Assembly (NCBI GenBank): GCA_031399085.1
Contig: JANNOQ010000045.1
Span: forward strand, 162,564 to 226,563
Source of the DNA: R-RK-3 sp031399085
Lineage (GTDB): Bacteria; Pseudomonadota; Alphaproteobacteria; Rhizobiales; Rhodomicrobiaceae
Length of the DNA: 64,000 nucleotides
Direction of reading: 5' to 3'
Shown here: positions 26,363 to 34,625 of the stretch, one piece after another
Numbering within the stretch: the stretch's first letter is position 1
How the letters are laid out: each line of letters starts with the position of its first letter
Translations under genes and position numbers: made by a program
The notes under the pieces: model-generated
The model's database searches: none
Told to the model about the DNA's origin: nothing
The model's input: the letters and a program-made list of their open reading frames with translations, nothing else

Positions 26363-27316
26363 TTAGTCGCCTCCTGGAGCGGCGGCGAGCGCATGAGCGT
26401 AGATCAGCCGTGCTGTGATGAGGTCGAGATGCGCGCCACCGCCATTCTTGAAGATCGTGATATCATTACTCTGGCGATTTGTATCGAAGCCTTGGCATAA
26501 GTCGAAAAGATCGCCTTCGATGCGGGCGGCATTGATCACGCCCGCCGCCAGCGGAATGCGGATTTCGCCGATATGCGCCATCGTGGTTTCGCGCGCATCG
26601 ACGAAAATCCGACCGCGCTTCAGCGCATAATCGTCCGCCTCGCGCATATCGGGCCGGTAAGCGCCGACGAGATCGAGATGCGCGCCGAGTTTGAGCCATT
26701 CGCCCCGGATGAAGGGGGCAATCGCCAAGGTCGCGGATGAGATCAAATCGCCGGCGCGGATCGCGGTTTCCAGATCGCCAGTAACGCGGACGCGGCGGCC
26801 CAAACCGGACAGCGCCGACGCTAGCCGCTCGGCGTTTGCCGCCGTCCGGTTCCAAAGCAGGACGTCCTCAATTGAGCTGTGGACAGACAGATGCGCCTCG
26901 ATCAGTGGCCGCGCCACGACGCCGGCGCCGATCATCGTCATCACCTTCGCGTTTGACTTGACGAGGTAAGAGCCGCCCAGCGCCGAGTCGGCGGCGGTCT
27001 TCCAAGGAGTAATAGCGGCGCCGTCGATGGTCGCGACCAGGCTGCCGTCCGCTTCGTCGAACAGCATGAACTCGCCCTGGATGGTCGGCCTGGGACGCTC
27101 GCGCGCCGCGTTGTTGGCAAACACCGTCACGGCTTTCAGGCCGACCCCGACTCCTTCGAAGAACGCCCCGCGCACAAGCAGCGTGCGCCCGGCAGGTCCA
27201 AGGATCAAGTCGCCAATATGAGGGCGCGACCCTGCGCGGTGGGCCTCGCGCATGGCCGCGATCAGCGACGGCCAGTCGAGCAGGGCGTTGACCTGTTGCG
27301 CATCGATGTGGAGCAA
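26363..27316 (-). CDS. Ornithine cyclodeaminase / mu-crystallin family protein
   Basis: A 317-residue NAD(P)-dependent enzyme. It has the family's N-terminal dimer and substrate half, the TIDGAAITPWKTAADSALG segment, and a Rossmann fold with GAGVVARPLIEAH in place of the usual GxGxQA. The C-terminal KNGGGAHLDL is also typical. The Gln of the common GTGxQA motif is Val here. Members catalyse ornithine cyclodeamination, ketimine reduction or dehydrogenation of modified amino acids, so the reaction cannot be fixed. The start appears to be a TTG at 27316 with AAGGACG upstream; no ATG fits the expected N-terminus. It is divergent from the amidohydrolase gene at 27502. Confidence 0.85.
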   Translation of the reverse strand: MLHIDAQQVNALLDWPSLIAAMREAHRAGSRPHIGDLILGPAGRTLLVRGAFFEGVGVGLKAVTVFANNAARERPRPTIQGEFMLFDEADGSLVATIDGAAITPWKTAADSALGGSYLVKSNAKVMTMIGAGVVARPLIEAHLSVHSSIEDVLLWNRTAANAERLASALSGLGRRVRVTGDLETAIRAGDLISSATLAIAPFIRGEWLKLGAHLDLVGAYRPDMREADDYALKRGRIFVDARETTMAHIGEIRIPLAAGVINAARIEGDLFDLCQGFDTNRQSNDITIFKNGGGAHLDLITARLIYAHALAAAPGGD

Positions 27317-27501
27317 GGCGGCAGTCGTCCTTCGGCGCGGGAGCGCGGTCGTTTCATTGGATTTGATCGCGCCTTTGCCGATCCTGCGTCAGCAGGCACT
27401 CTCGTGCAAGGGCATGGCCACGCGATTGCTCCGCCAATGAACAGCCGCACTTCCTCGATTCGGTTACTGGTGTCATTGTAGGATTGTCAAGAAAGGCCGG
27501 A

Positions 27502-29085
27502 ATGCCGCCCACACGCAAATCCCTCAACGGCATGGTTACGGCGCCGCACCATCTCGCGGCCGAAGCCGGTGCGCGGGCGCTGCGCGAGGGCGGCAACGCC
27601 ATCGAGGCTATGATCGCCGCCGCCGCGACGATCGCCGTCACCTATCCGCATATGAATGCGCTCGGCGGCGACGGGTTCTGGTTGATCTCCTTGCCCGGTC
27701 GTCCGCCGGTTGCGATCCAGGCTTGCGGGCCAGCTGCGTGTTTGGCCACGCCGCGATTTTACGCCGAGCACGGCGACGCCGCGATCCCAGCGCGCGGTCC
27801 CCGTGCCGCGCTGACCGTTGCCGGAGCGGTTGCGGGTTGGGCCGAGGCGCTTCAGATCGCTCGCGATGCCGGCGGAAAACTCCCGCTTGCCGCGCTCCTC
27901 GCCGACGCCATCGGCCATGCGCGGGACGGCGTGGCTGTCACGCAATCGCAAGCAGCGCTGACGTCAGACAAATGGCAGGAACTGAAGGACTTTCCCGGCT
28001 TTGCCCCGACCTATGCGGGCGAAGGGCCGCCCGTTGCAGGCGCCATGCTGAAGCAGCCTCAACTCGCGGCGACGCTCGAACGCTTGGCCCAAGCCGGTCT
28101 TGACGATTTTTACAGGGGCGATCTAGCGCGGCTTTTGGTGAGCGGGCTCGAAGAGGCGGGAAGCCCCTTGCGGCTTGCCGATCTGGAAGCCTTCTGCGCC
28201 GCGCGCGTCGAACCGCTCTCTATCGGGCTCCGCTCGGGCGAGGTGTTCAACCTGCCGCCGCCGACGCAAGGAATATCGTCGCTGATGATACTAGGATTGT
28301 TTGAGCGCTTGGGCGTCACCGAAGCCGAAAGCTTCGCGCATATTCACGGTCTAATCGAGGCGACGAAACGCGCTTTCATCCTGCGCAACGCTCATCTTGG
28401 CGATCCGGACCGGATGGCGTCCGGCTGGCGCGACTGGCTGACCCCGACGTTCCTGGCGAATGAGGCTTTGGCTATCGACAGGACGCGGGCCGCCGCATGG
28501 CCGCATCCGGCTCAACCGGGCGATACGGTGTGGATGGGGGCGGCGGACAGCGAGGGCAAGGTGGTCAGTTATATTCAAAGTCTTTACTGGGAATACGGCA
28601 GTGGTTTTGTCGTGCCGGGGACAGGGGTTCTCTGGCAGAATCGCGGATCGAGCTTCACGCTGCGGGGCGGGCCGAACCCGCTGGAGCCCGGACGGCTGCC
28701 GATGCACACGCTCAATCCCGCCCTCGCGCGGTTAAAGGACGGCCGCACCCTCGCCTATGGCACGATGGGCGGCGAAGGGCAGCCGCAAACGCAGGCGGCG
28801 ATCTTCACGCGTCACGTCGTCTTCGGCGAGGAGATGCAAGCAGCCGTGACCGCGCCGCGCTGGCTGCTCGGCCGCACTTGGGGGAAAGAGGCGACGAATC
28901 TCAAAATGGAAAGCCGATTTTCGCCGCAGATCATCAACGCGCTGGCCGCGGCCGGTCACGATATCGAGCTGGTCGGCGCATTCGATGACATGATGGGCCA
29001 TGCCGGCATGATTTCCATCGACGCCAGCGGCGTGATCGCCGGGGCGAGCGATCCGCGCGCCGATGGCGGCTGCGCGTCAGTCTGA
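27502..29085 (+). CDS. Gamma-glutamyltransferase-fold Ntn amidohydrolase (oxamate amidohydrolase-like)
   Basis: A 527-residue relative of gamma-glutamyltransferase without a signal peptide. It keeps NGMVTAPHHLAAEAG, EGGNAIEAMIAAAATIAV and NALGGDGFWLI near the N-terminus, and PPPTQGISSLMILG in the middle. The expected nucleophile is Thr342 in GDTVWMG, after which the chain would self-cleave. The length and the PHHLA/GGDGFW signatures resemble the HpxW oxamate amidohydrolase branch more than true Ggt, and it differs strongly from the secreted Ggt at 4144. The ATG at 27502 has GAAAGG upstream. Its neighbour, divergent across 185 bp, is the ornithine cyclodeaminase-family gene. The substrate is uncertain. 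Confidence 0.82.
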   Translation: MPPTRKSLNGMVTAPHHLAAEAGARALREGGNAIEAMIAAAATIAVTYPHMNALGGDGFWLISLPGRPPVAIQACGPAACLATPRFYAEHGDAAIPARGPRAALTVAGAVAGWAEALQIARDAGGKLPLAALLADAIGHARDGVAVTQSQAALTSDKWQELKDFPGFAPTYAGEGPPVAGAMLKQPQLAATLERLAQAGLDDFYRGDLARLLVSGLEEAGSPLRLADLEAFCAARVEPLSIGLRSGEVFNLPPPTQGISSLMILGLFERLGVTEAESFAHIHGLIEATKRAFILRNAHLGDPDRMASGWRDWLTPTFLANEALAIDRTRAAAWPHPAQPGDTVWMGAADSEGKVVSYIQSLYWEYGSGFVVPGTGVLWQNRGSSFTLRGGPNPLEPGRLPMHTLNPALARLKDGRTLAYGTMGGEGQPQTQAAIFTRHVVFGEEMQAAVTAPRWLLGRTWGKEATNLKMESRFSPQIINALAAAGHDIELVGAFDDMMGHAGMISIDASGVIAGASDPRADGGCASV

Positions 29086-29147
29086 GCCACTGGAAAAGGG
29101 ATCGCGGGGAAGGGGACGACGGGCGGTGGAGGTTCGCAAACGAAGAC

Positions 29148-29163
29148 GGCGCCAGAAGGCGCC
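29148..29163. terminator. Short GC hairpin between convergent genes
   Basis: GGCGCC at 29148-29153 pairs with GGCGCC at 29158-29163 around AGAA. It lies between the amidohydrolase stop (29085) and the barrel gene end (29202). No T tract follows on either strand, so termination is only possible. Confidence 0.4.
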
Positions 29164-29201
29164 GCCATTAGATGGCATGTGCTGAGCTTAACCCCTTGCT
29201 G

Positions 29202-29897
29202 CTAGTTCAGGTGATATGTCAGGCGAGCGCGCACCGTGGTCAGCTCAAGATCAACATCAAGTGGATCGTCAGTGATGCCGTTGCTCAAATCGTGATTCTC
29301 TTCATCGAAGTCGTAAACAAGAACTTCCGCACCAAAGCTGAGGCTCGGGCTGATCTTATATTCGATCCCACCGCCGTAGACAAAGCCATTGTAGTCTTGA
29401 CTATCGGCGGTATAGCCAGGCTCAGCTCGTGTTTCCAGCTCGGTGAATGCGATACCCGCCGTGCCGTACACAAGGACCCTATCGTGGGTAAAGCCCAGTC
29501 GGCCGCGAACTGAACCCAGCGTGTCGAACTCGTTGCCGCATTCGAAAGCCGGATTTGGGCAAGAGGTGCTGCCGTCGCCGTCTAGGAAATTCACATCGGC
29601 TTCAGCGCCAAACACAAAGCTGCCTGCTTGGAAATTATAGCCAACGTGAACGCCGCCAACGACGGTATTGTCGATTTCGTGGCTATATGAGTTGCCATTG
29701 ACGTCGAACACGCCGGTCACGTCGCTATCGACAGTGCCGCCGACATTGACGCCCAGGTAAAAGCCAGTCCAGCTCAAGGGCGAGTACATCGGGCCGTCTT
29801 TGTAGCTGCCGCGATCGCCGCGGTAAATATCTGCGGCGTTTGCAGCGCTGGAAAGCGCTAGAGCGCTCACCACACCCAAAATTGCAGTCCGGATCAT
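29202..29897 (-). CDS. Outer-membrane beta-barrel protein (Omp25/Omp31 family)
   Basis: A 231-residue exported protein with a signal peptide (MIRTAILGVVSALALSSAAN, cleaved at ANAAD). A short linker with SYKDGP leads to the family motif WTGFYLGVNVGG. Later strands include GFTHDRVLVYGTAGIAFTEL and SLSFGAEVLVYDF, typical of Rhizobiales Omp25-like barrels. The protein ends in ARLTYHLN without the extra tail seen in the other two copies in the window. A Cys pair (SCPNPAFECG) in an extracellular loop could form a disulfide. The ATG at 29897 has GGGGGA upstream, which excludes a slightly longer frame to 29909. Confidence 0.85.
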   Translation of the reverse strand: MIRTAILGVVSALALSSAANAADIYRGDRGSYKDGPMYSPLSWTGFYLGVNVGGTVDSDVTGVFDVNGNSYSHEIDNTVVGGVHVGYNFQAGSFVFGAEADVNFLDGDGSTSCPNPAFECGNEFDTLGSVRGRLGFTHDRVLVYGTAGIAFTELETRAEPGYTADSQDYNGFVYGGGIEYKISPSLSFGAEVLVYDFDEENHDLSNGITDDPLDVDLELTTVRARLTYHLN

Positions 29898-30273
29898 TAA
29901 ATCCCCCAAACTCTACTTATACGGATTGTCTATCTATTGACATATTGAAGATAATCCCGACAAAAAACCAATCTAAAGTTGAGCGACTGCAATGCAGTAC
30001 AACTGGTGCAAAAATATAACATTTAACCCTCCGCTGTTTGAAATTTGATTTGGTTATGTGGGCAATACTAACGAGTGATCCAACGAACGAAGTGTTAACA
30101 GCAGCTTCGTTTCAAATTATACGAGCAGTGAGTAATCGAACTGGTTCTGAGCGTCAGCTATACTCTCGCAATACGCGTGCCGGCCGCGAACACACTCAGC
30201 CTTGACGAACGTCTCAAGAGCAGGTTTGGCTGCCCGCGCAAAACGGCGCCGAGTTGTCTGGTTGGAGTGATGA
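29898..30273. other. 376-bp AT-rich intergenic region between divergent genes
   Basis: It must hold the promoters of the barrel gene (minus strand) and of the gene at 30274. The half nearer the barrel gene is AT-rich. A short frame at 30117-30323 on the minus strand has no protein-like features, and I see no other gene or clear operator. Confidence 0.4.
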
Positions 30274-31101
30274 ATGGCCGTATTGGCAGGAGTGTTGGCC
30301 TTTGCCGTGCTGACCGCCCTCACTCAGATCGGCGGCGCGGCATTGTTAATCGGGTGGCTGCTGGTGTCGTTGCTGGGACGCTCGCGGCTTGATGGATGGG
30401 CGCGGCGCGGCGCATTGGCCGGCGCGTTCTTAGCAGTCTACGCCGTGCTGACCCTCTTTGTCGTGCCGCCGCTCGCCGCGCTGTTCGGGCGCGTGCCCCT
30501 CCCATGCAGTTTCAATGTCGAACGCGGCTATGCTGCGGCAAGCCCCATCTATTGCGCGCTGAACCGCAACTATGTCCATCCGCGGATGGCCTCGCTGCTG
30601 GCGCGCCTCGCCCGGCATATGGCCGAAACCTATCCCGGCACGCGGACGCTCTATCTCGATGCCAACTTGCCGTTTATCAACGGATTTCCGCTTATCCCGC
30701 ATCTGTCGCATGATGATGGCCGCAAGCTCGATCTTGCCTTTTACTATGCCGATGGAAGCGGCGCGTATCTGCCTGGCGTCGCGCGCTCGCCTGTCGGTTA
30801 TTGGGCTTTTGAAAAGCCCGACCCGCGAGATGCCCCGGCTTGCGCCAAGACCTCTGGCTTCAGTCTGCGTTGGGATATGGAATGGCTGCAGCCGCTGCTT
30901 CCTGATTTCCGGCTCGATACAGACCGCACGCGCGCCGCGCTCAACTGGCTGGTCTCCGTCGGCCGGGAGTTCGGCGTCGAGCGCGTGTTGCTTGAGCCAT
31001 ATTTGGCCAAACGGCTTGGCGTTTCCTCGCCGCTCCTCAGGTTTCAAGGCTGCCAGGCGGCGCGGCATGACGACCATGTGCACGTCCAGATAAGGCCTTA
31101 G
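30274..31101 (+). CDS. Membrane-anchored LAS-type metallopeptidase-like protein (murein endopeptidase fold)
   Basis: A 275-residue protein. Two hydrophobic segments fill residues 1-70 (an N-terminal helix and AFLAVYAVLTLFVVPPLAAL). The rest is probably periplasmic. The pattern SHDDGRKLDL (His146, Asp153) and the C-terminal HDDHVHVQIRP (His268, His270) match the zinc ligands of LAS enzymes such as MepA, VanX and the D-Ala-D-Ala endopeptidases, so peptidoglycan peptide cleavage is the best guess. Cys residues at 78, 94 and two later could form disulfides. A GGAG lies just before the start. The next gene, 170 bp on, also looks wall-active. The fold assignment rests on motifs only. Confidence 0.65.
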   Translation: MAVLAGVLAFAVLTALTQIGGAALLIGWLLVSLLGRSRLDGWARRGALAGAFLAVYAVLTLFVVPPLAALFGRVPLPCSFNVERGYAAASPIYCALNRNYVHPRMASLLARLARHMAETYPGTRTLYLDANLPFINGFPLIPHLSHDDGRKLDLAFYYADGSGAYLPGVARSPVGYWAFEKPDPRDAPACAKTSGFSLRWDMEWLQPLLPDFRLDTDRTRAALNWLVSVGREFGVERVLLEPYLAKRLGVSSPLLRFQGCQAARHDDHVHVQIRP

Positions 31102-31271
31102 CCGTGGGCAAAGAAAATCACAAATCTGGGCTGCTGCGCTGCCCTATGCTATGCTCAAGCCGCTGGGGAGCGAGCGCTGCGAGCCTAAAATCACATCCTT
31201 TCATGCCGCTTGACTCATTGGTTGGTCAAAATACAAGTGCTTGCGTCCAAGACCGTGTTGGGGTGACTTCG

Positions 31272-32537
31272 ATGCTTAAATCGACATATTGCAGAGCAGT
31301 CTTAGCGCTGCTTGCCATTGGCATGGCGTTTGTCAACCCAGCCGCGTCGAAGGATTTCACCTTTGACGAAAAAACCAACAAGGAAGTGGCGCGCAAGCTT
31401 AAGATCCCGGTATTCTTTGCTGTTCCGGCCAGTTCGCGCGCCGACTTGCCAAGCATCGACACCACGGACCCCCTGATCGACTTCCGGCATCCTGACGCTG
31501 CGGACGCCCAAGGCGATATCGGGCTGCGCCTCGTCATCAGCAAGCGGCGGGGGCTTGCCCAGCGGCTGGGCACAAGCGGCTTGATCCAGACCGGCGACCT
31601 GCTGCTGAGCGTGCGCCCCGAATGGGGCGGCGCGGGGGTCTATCCGAACATTCAAATGGGAATTAGCCACACCGGCATTGCCTATATCAAGGATGGCGAG
31701 TTGCACAATCTCGACAATCCCATGAATGCGGAGTTCCTCGGCAACCAGTTGCGCGGCGAGCTGGACGGCTCGCATTACAAGACCATCAACGTGCTGCATG
31801 TCATCCGGCCACGCGGGCTGACCGAGGATCAGCGCGCTCGCATCCTGGATTGGGCGACGCGCCTGGCCTCGAACGCCAAACGGGTTTATCCCTCGCAGAT
31901 CAGCTTCAACCAAGACTACAATGCGCCGAAATATGCGCCAGGAAAGCCGATCAATTTCGTCAAACAGCTCGGTCAGATTGCGCTCGGTCAAAACCCTCCC
32001 GGAAATATCGGCATGTTCTGTTCGGAATTCACCTGGTCGATTCTGGCGTTGAAGGACTGCGACGCCGACACCGCGAGCGCCGCATTCAGGAAATCGGGAA
32101 TTCCCTCCTGCGTAAAGCCGCCAATGCAGCCCATGCAAGCGACGGGCGATTATGTGGAGCGCCGTAGCATCAAGTCCTATGCCGGCCTCGCCGATGGGCC
32201 GCTGCTCGTCATCGACGCGATGAACCTGCCCGAAGAACGCAAGAACAAAATGCTGCAGACCGTGTTCGTCAACGATCCGGGCCGGCTCGCCAAGCTTTCG
32301 CCCGGCCATAAGGCGATCGCGGAAACGATGAAGCCGAAATTCACTCCGCTTGAGAAATATTATTCAGGCATTGGCGCCAAAGGCGGAGCAACCAGGGAAG
32401 CGCTCGCCATCAGCGCGCGATTCAATAAGGAAGTCCCGGATAATTATTCGCCGACCTCCTACCTTGTGAATACGCTGCTGCCGGTCCACAACCGCAACCG
32501 CACAATGGATTATGTCGCCACCATCGTCATCGAATGA
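31272..32537 (+). CDS. Secreted permuted papain-like (NlpC/P60-superfamily) hydrolase
   Basis: A 421-residue exported protein with a signal peptide (AVLALLAIGMAFVNPAASK). The conserved parts are TGDLLLSVRP, then ISHTGIAY with His133, and much later GNIGMFCSEF with Cys250. The order His before Cys, with GD upstream of the His, is that of circularly permuted papain-like enzymes such as YiiX and YaeF. These are amidases or acyl hydrolases acting on peptidoglycan or lipids. The long C-terminal part (about 270-421) is unassigned. The ATG at 31272 starts the signal peptide; a longer frame reaches 31104 but adds only low-quality sequence. It follows the metallopeptidase-like gene on the same strand. 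Confidence 0.65.
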   Translation: MLKSTYCRAVLALLAIGMAFVNPAASKDFTFDEKTNKEVARKLKIPVFFAVPASSRADLPSIDTTDPLIDFRHPDAADAQGDIGLRLVISKRRGLAQRLGTSGLIQTGDLLLSVRPEWGGAGVYPNIQMGISHTGIAYIKDGELHNLDNPMNAEFLGNQLRGELDGSHYKTINVLHVIRPRGLTEDQRARILDWATRLASNAKRVYPSQISFNQDYNAPKYAPGKPINFVKQLGQIALGQNPPGNIGMFCSEFTWSILALKDCDADTASAAFRKSGIPSCVKPPMQPMQATGDYVERRSIKSYAGLADGPLLVIDAMNLPEERKNKMLQTVFVNDPGRLAKLSPGHKAIAETMKPKFTPLEKYYSGIGAKGGATREALAISARFNKEVPDNYSPTSYLVNTLLPVHNRNRTMDYVATIVIE

Positions 32538-32566
32538 GATGCGGTCCCGGCTGCCGTCGAACGGGT

Positions 32567-33430
32567 CTACTCGCGAACCCGCGCACTTTTTGCCGGGCGC
32601 ACCTGGTGCTTGATCCAGTTGGCGATTTCGGAAAGCCGCATCATAGGATCGAGCACGTCCTGATCGACGCTCAGGCGCCAGGCAAGGTCGCGGCGGCTGG
32701 GATCGCGCCCTAACGCCCGAATATCCTCGGCGTGAGTGGCGAGCGCGGCGGGAGATGCATAGAAGCCGTCGGCGACGAGGTTTTCGCCATAACGCTCCAG
32801 CACCGCCGCGATTTCCGCGAATGTATATTCCGGATGATATTGCACGCCCCAGAACACGCCGCCCGCATGGCGGATTTCGGCGGCTTGCACGTCGGCCATC
32901 GCATTCGTTGCCGTCACCGTGATGTCGGGCGGCAGCGTGCCCACTTCGTCGCTATGCACGGTTGGGGCGTCGAAGGCTGGCGCGCGGCCCTCATGCATGG
33001 GATGGGAACGCCCGGCATCGGTCAGAGTGATTTTGCGGCCAAAACCGATCTCGCGTCCACGGGGGTTAAGCCGCACCGCGCCGCCCGCCGCAGCCGCCGC
33101 CACCTGCAAGCCCCAGCATGAGCCGAAAAACGGCACGCGCGAGGCAAACACTTCGCGCGCGAAATCGACTTGCGTCAGCGATTGCGGCTCCGCCTTCCAC
33201 AAATTCAGCGCCGAGCCGGTGATGGCGACGCCGTCATAATCGGCAAGCGCGGCGCTGCCCGGCAGGGTCGCGCCGGGGTCGGCGGGAAAGCAGATGTCCA
33301 CCACCGCATCGGGAGCCAAGTCCCGCAGAACCTCGGCGTAATAGGCGCTCGGCGTCAGGCCGGATTGCGCCGCGTTGCGGGCGCGGGCTTCGGCGGTGTT
33401 GCCCTCGGCAACGAGCAATCGAAGGGCCAT
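32567..33430 (-). CDS. Class I glutamine amidotransferase-type hydrolase, putative gamma-glutamyl-product hydrolase
   Basis: A 287-residue cytoplasmic protein of the GMP synthase/GATase1 family. The catalytic triad is complete: Cys105 in GSCWGLQ, His199 and Glu201 in VQYHPEY. No synthetase domain is attached. As last gene of the operon with a glutamine-synthetase-like ligase, its probable task is to hydrolyse the gamma-glutamyl amide, as PuuD does in the putrescine pathway, here releasing glycine (or a homologue) and glutamate. The stop of the upstream alcohol dehydrogenase gene lies two bases before its start at 33430, so translation is coupled. The sequence alone does not exclude another amidotransferase role. 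Confidence 0.85.
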   Translation of the reverse strand: MALRLLVAEGNTAEARARNAAQSGLTPSAYYAEVLRDLAPDAVVDICFPADPGATLPGSAALADYDGVAITGSALNLWKAEPQSLTQVDFAREVFASRVPFFGSCWGLQVAAAAAGGAVRLNPRGREIGFGRKITLTDAGRSHPMHEGRAPAFDAPTVHSDEVGTLPPDITVTATNAMADVQAAEIRHAGGVFWGVQYHPEYTFAEIAAVLERYGENLVADGFYASPAALATHAEDIRALGRDPSRRDLAWRLSVDQDVLDPMMRLSEIANWIKHQVRPAKSARVRE

Positions 33431-33432
33431 CT

Positions 33433-34611
33433 TTATGTGCCCAAGCTCAAATCGCCGCGAATGGCGGCGCGGATGACGGTTTTAAACTCCGCCGCCCGCA
33501 TCGGCACGGGGTTGCCGCCGGTCGAAGGATCGGCCTCCGCTTTCGCCGCCAATTCGTCCAGCCGGTCTTCGGCGACGCCAAGTTCGCCCAGCGTATGCGG
33601 CACATGCAGGTCGCGGCGGAAGGCGATGAGCCACTCCATGACTGCGGCGAAGCCCTCGCCCGGCAGGTCGAGCGTGCTGGCGACACGGGCCATTTTGGTC
33701 TCGATCGCGCTGCGGTTGAACGCCAGCACATACGGCATCACCACACCGTTGGTCATGCCATGATGCGTATCGTAAACCGCGCCGACCGGGTGCGAAATGG
33801 AGTGCACCGCGCCGAGGCCCTTCTGGAAGGCGGCGGCGCCCATCGAGGCAGCGGCCAGCATACGCGAGCGGGCTTCGATGTCCGAGCCGTCCGCGACCGC
33901 GCGCGGCAGATACTCATGGATGAGACGCAGCCCTTCCAGCGCGATGCCGTCCGCCATTGGATGAAAGCCGGGCGCGCAATAGGCTTCCAGGCAGTGGGCC
34001 AGGGCGTCGAACCCTGTCCAGGCGGTCAGTTTCGGCGGCAGGCCGACCGTCAGTTCCGGGTCCGAGATGACAATTTTCGGCAGCATGAGCGGATGGAAGA
34101 TGATCTTCTTGTCGTGCGTCTCGTCATTGGTGACAACGGCGGCGCGTCCGACTTCCGAGCCGGTCCCCGCCGTGGTCGGCACCGCGACGATAGCGGAAAT
34201 GCCGTCAGGATTTGCGCGCGTCCACCAATCGCCGACGTCCTCAAAATCCCAGATTGGGCGCGTCTGCCCAGACATGAAGGCGATGCATTTGCCGACATCA
34301 AGCGCGGAGCCGCCACCGAAAGCGATGACGCCGTCGCAGTCGCCCTCGCGGTAGGTGTCAAGTCCCGCCTCGACATTGGCCGCCGTCGGGTTGCCCTTAA
34401 CTCCGGAAAACATCGCGGACGAAAGCCCCGAGCCCTTCAGGAGATCGACCGCGGCGGCAATCATTTGCGCGGTTTTTAGGCCCTCGTCGGTCACGAGCAG
34501 CGGGCGTGAAATGCCAGCCAGCCGGCACGCGTCGGGAAGCTCGTTGATCCGGCCCGGGCCGTGCAACACGCGCGTTGGATAATTCCAGCTTCCGGTCAAA
34601 ATAGCTTTCAT
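33433..34611 (-). CDS. Iron-containing alcohol dehydrogenase
   Basis: A 392-residue group III alcohol dehydrogenase. The NAD-binding part has FGGGSALDVGK and PTTAGTGSE. The metal ligands are Asp202 and His206 (GFDALAHCLEAY), His270 (AVHSISHPVGA) and His284 (THHG), the pattern of FucO and related enzymes. In this operon it would oxidise the hydroxyl of a gamma-glutamylated amino alcohol to the aldehyde. That step replaces the amine oxidase (PuuB) needed when the substrate is a diamine, and no PuuB is present. It lies 14 bp after the aldehyde dehydrogenase gene on the minus strand. Confidence 0.9.
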   Translation of the reverse strand: MKAILTGSWNYPTRVLHGPGRINELPDACRLAGISRPLLVTDEGLKTAQMIAAAVDLLKGSGLSSAMFSGVKGNPTAANVEAGLDTYREGDCDGVIAFGGGSALDVGKCIAFMSGQTRPIWDFEDVGDWWTRANPDGISAIVAVPTTAGTGSEVGRAAVVTNDETHDKKIIFHPLMLPKIVISDPELTVGLPPKLTAWTGFDALAHCLEAYCAPGFHPMADGIALEGLRLIHEYLPRAVADGSDIEARSRMLAAASMGAAAFQKGLGAVHSISHPVGAVYDTHHGMTNGVVMPYVLAFNRSAIETKMARVASTLDLPGEGFAAVMEWLIAFRRDLHVPHTLGELGVAEDRLDELAAKAEADPSTGGNPVPMRAAEFKTVIRAAIRGDLSLGT

Positions 34612-34625
34612 CGCAATATCCTAAG

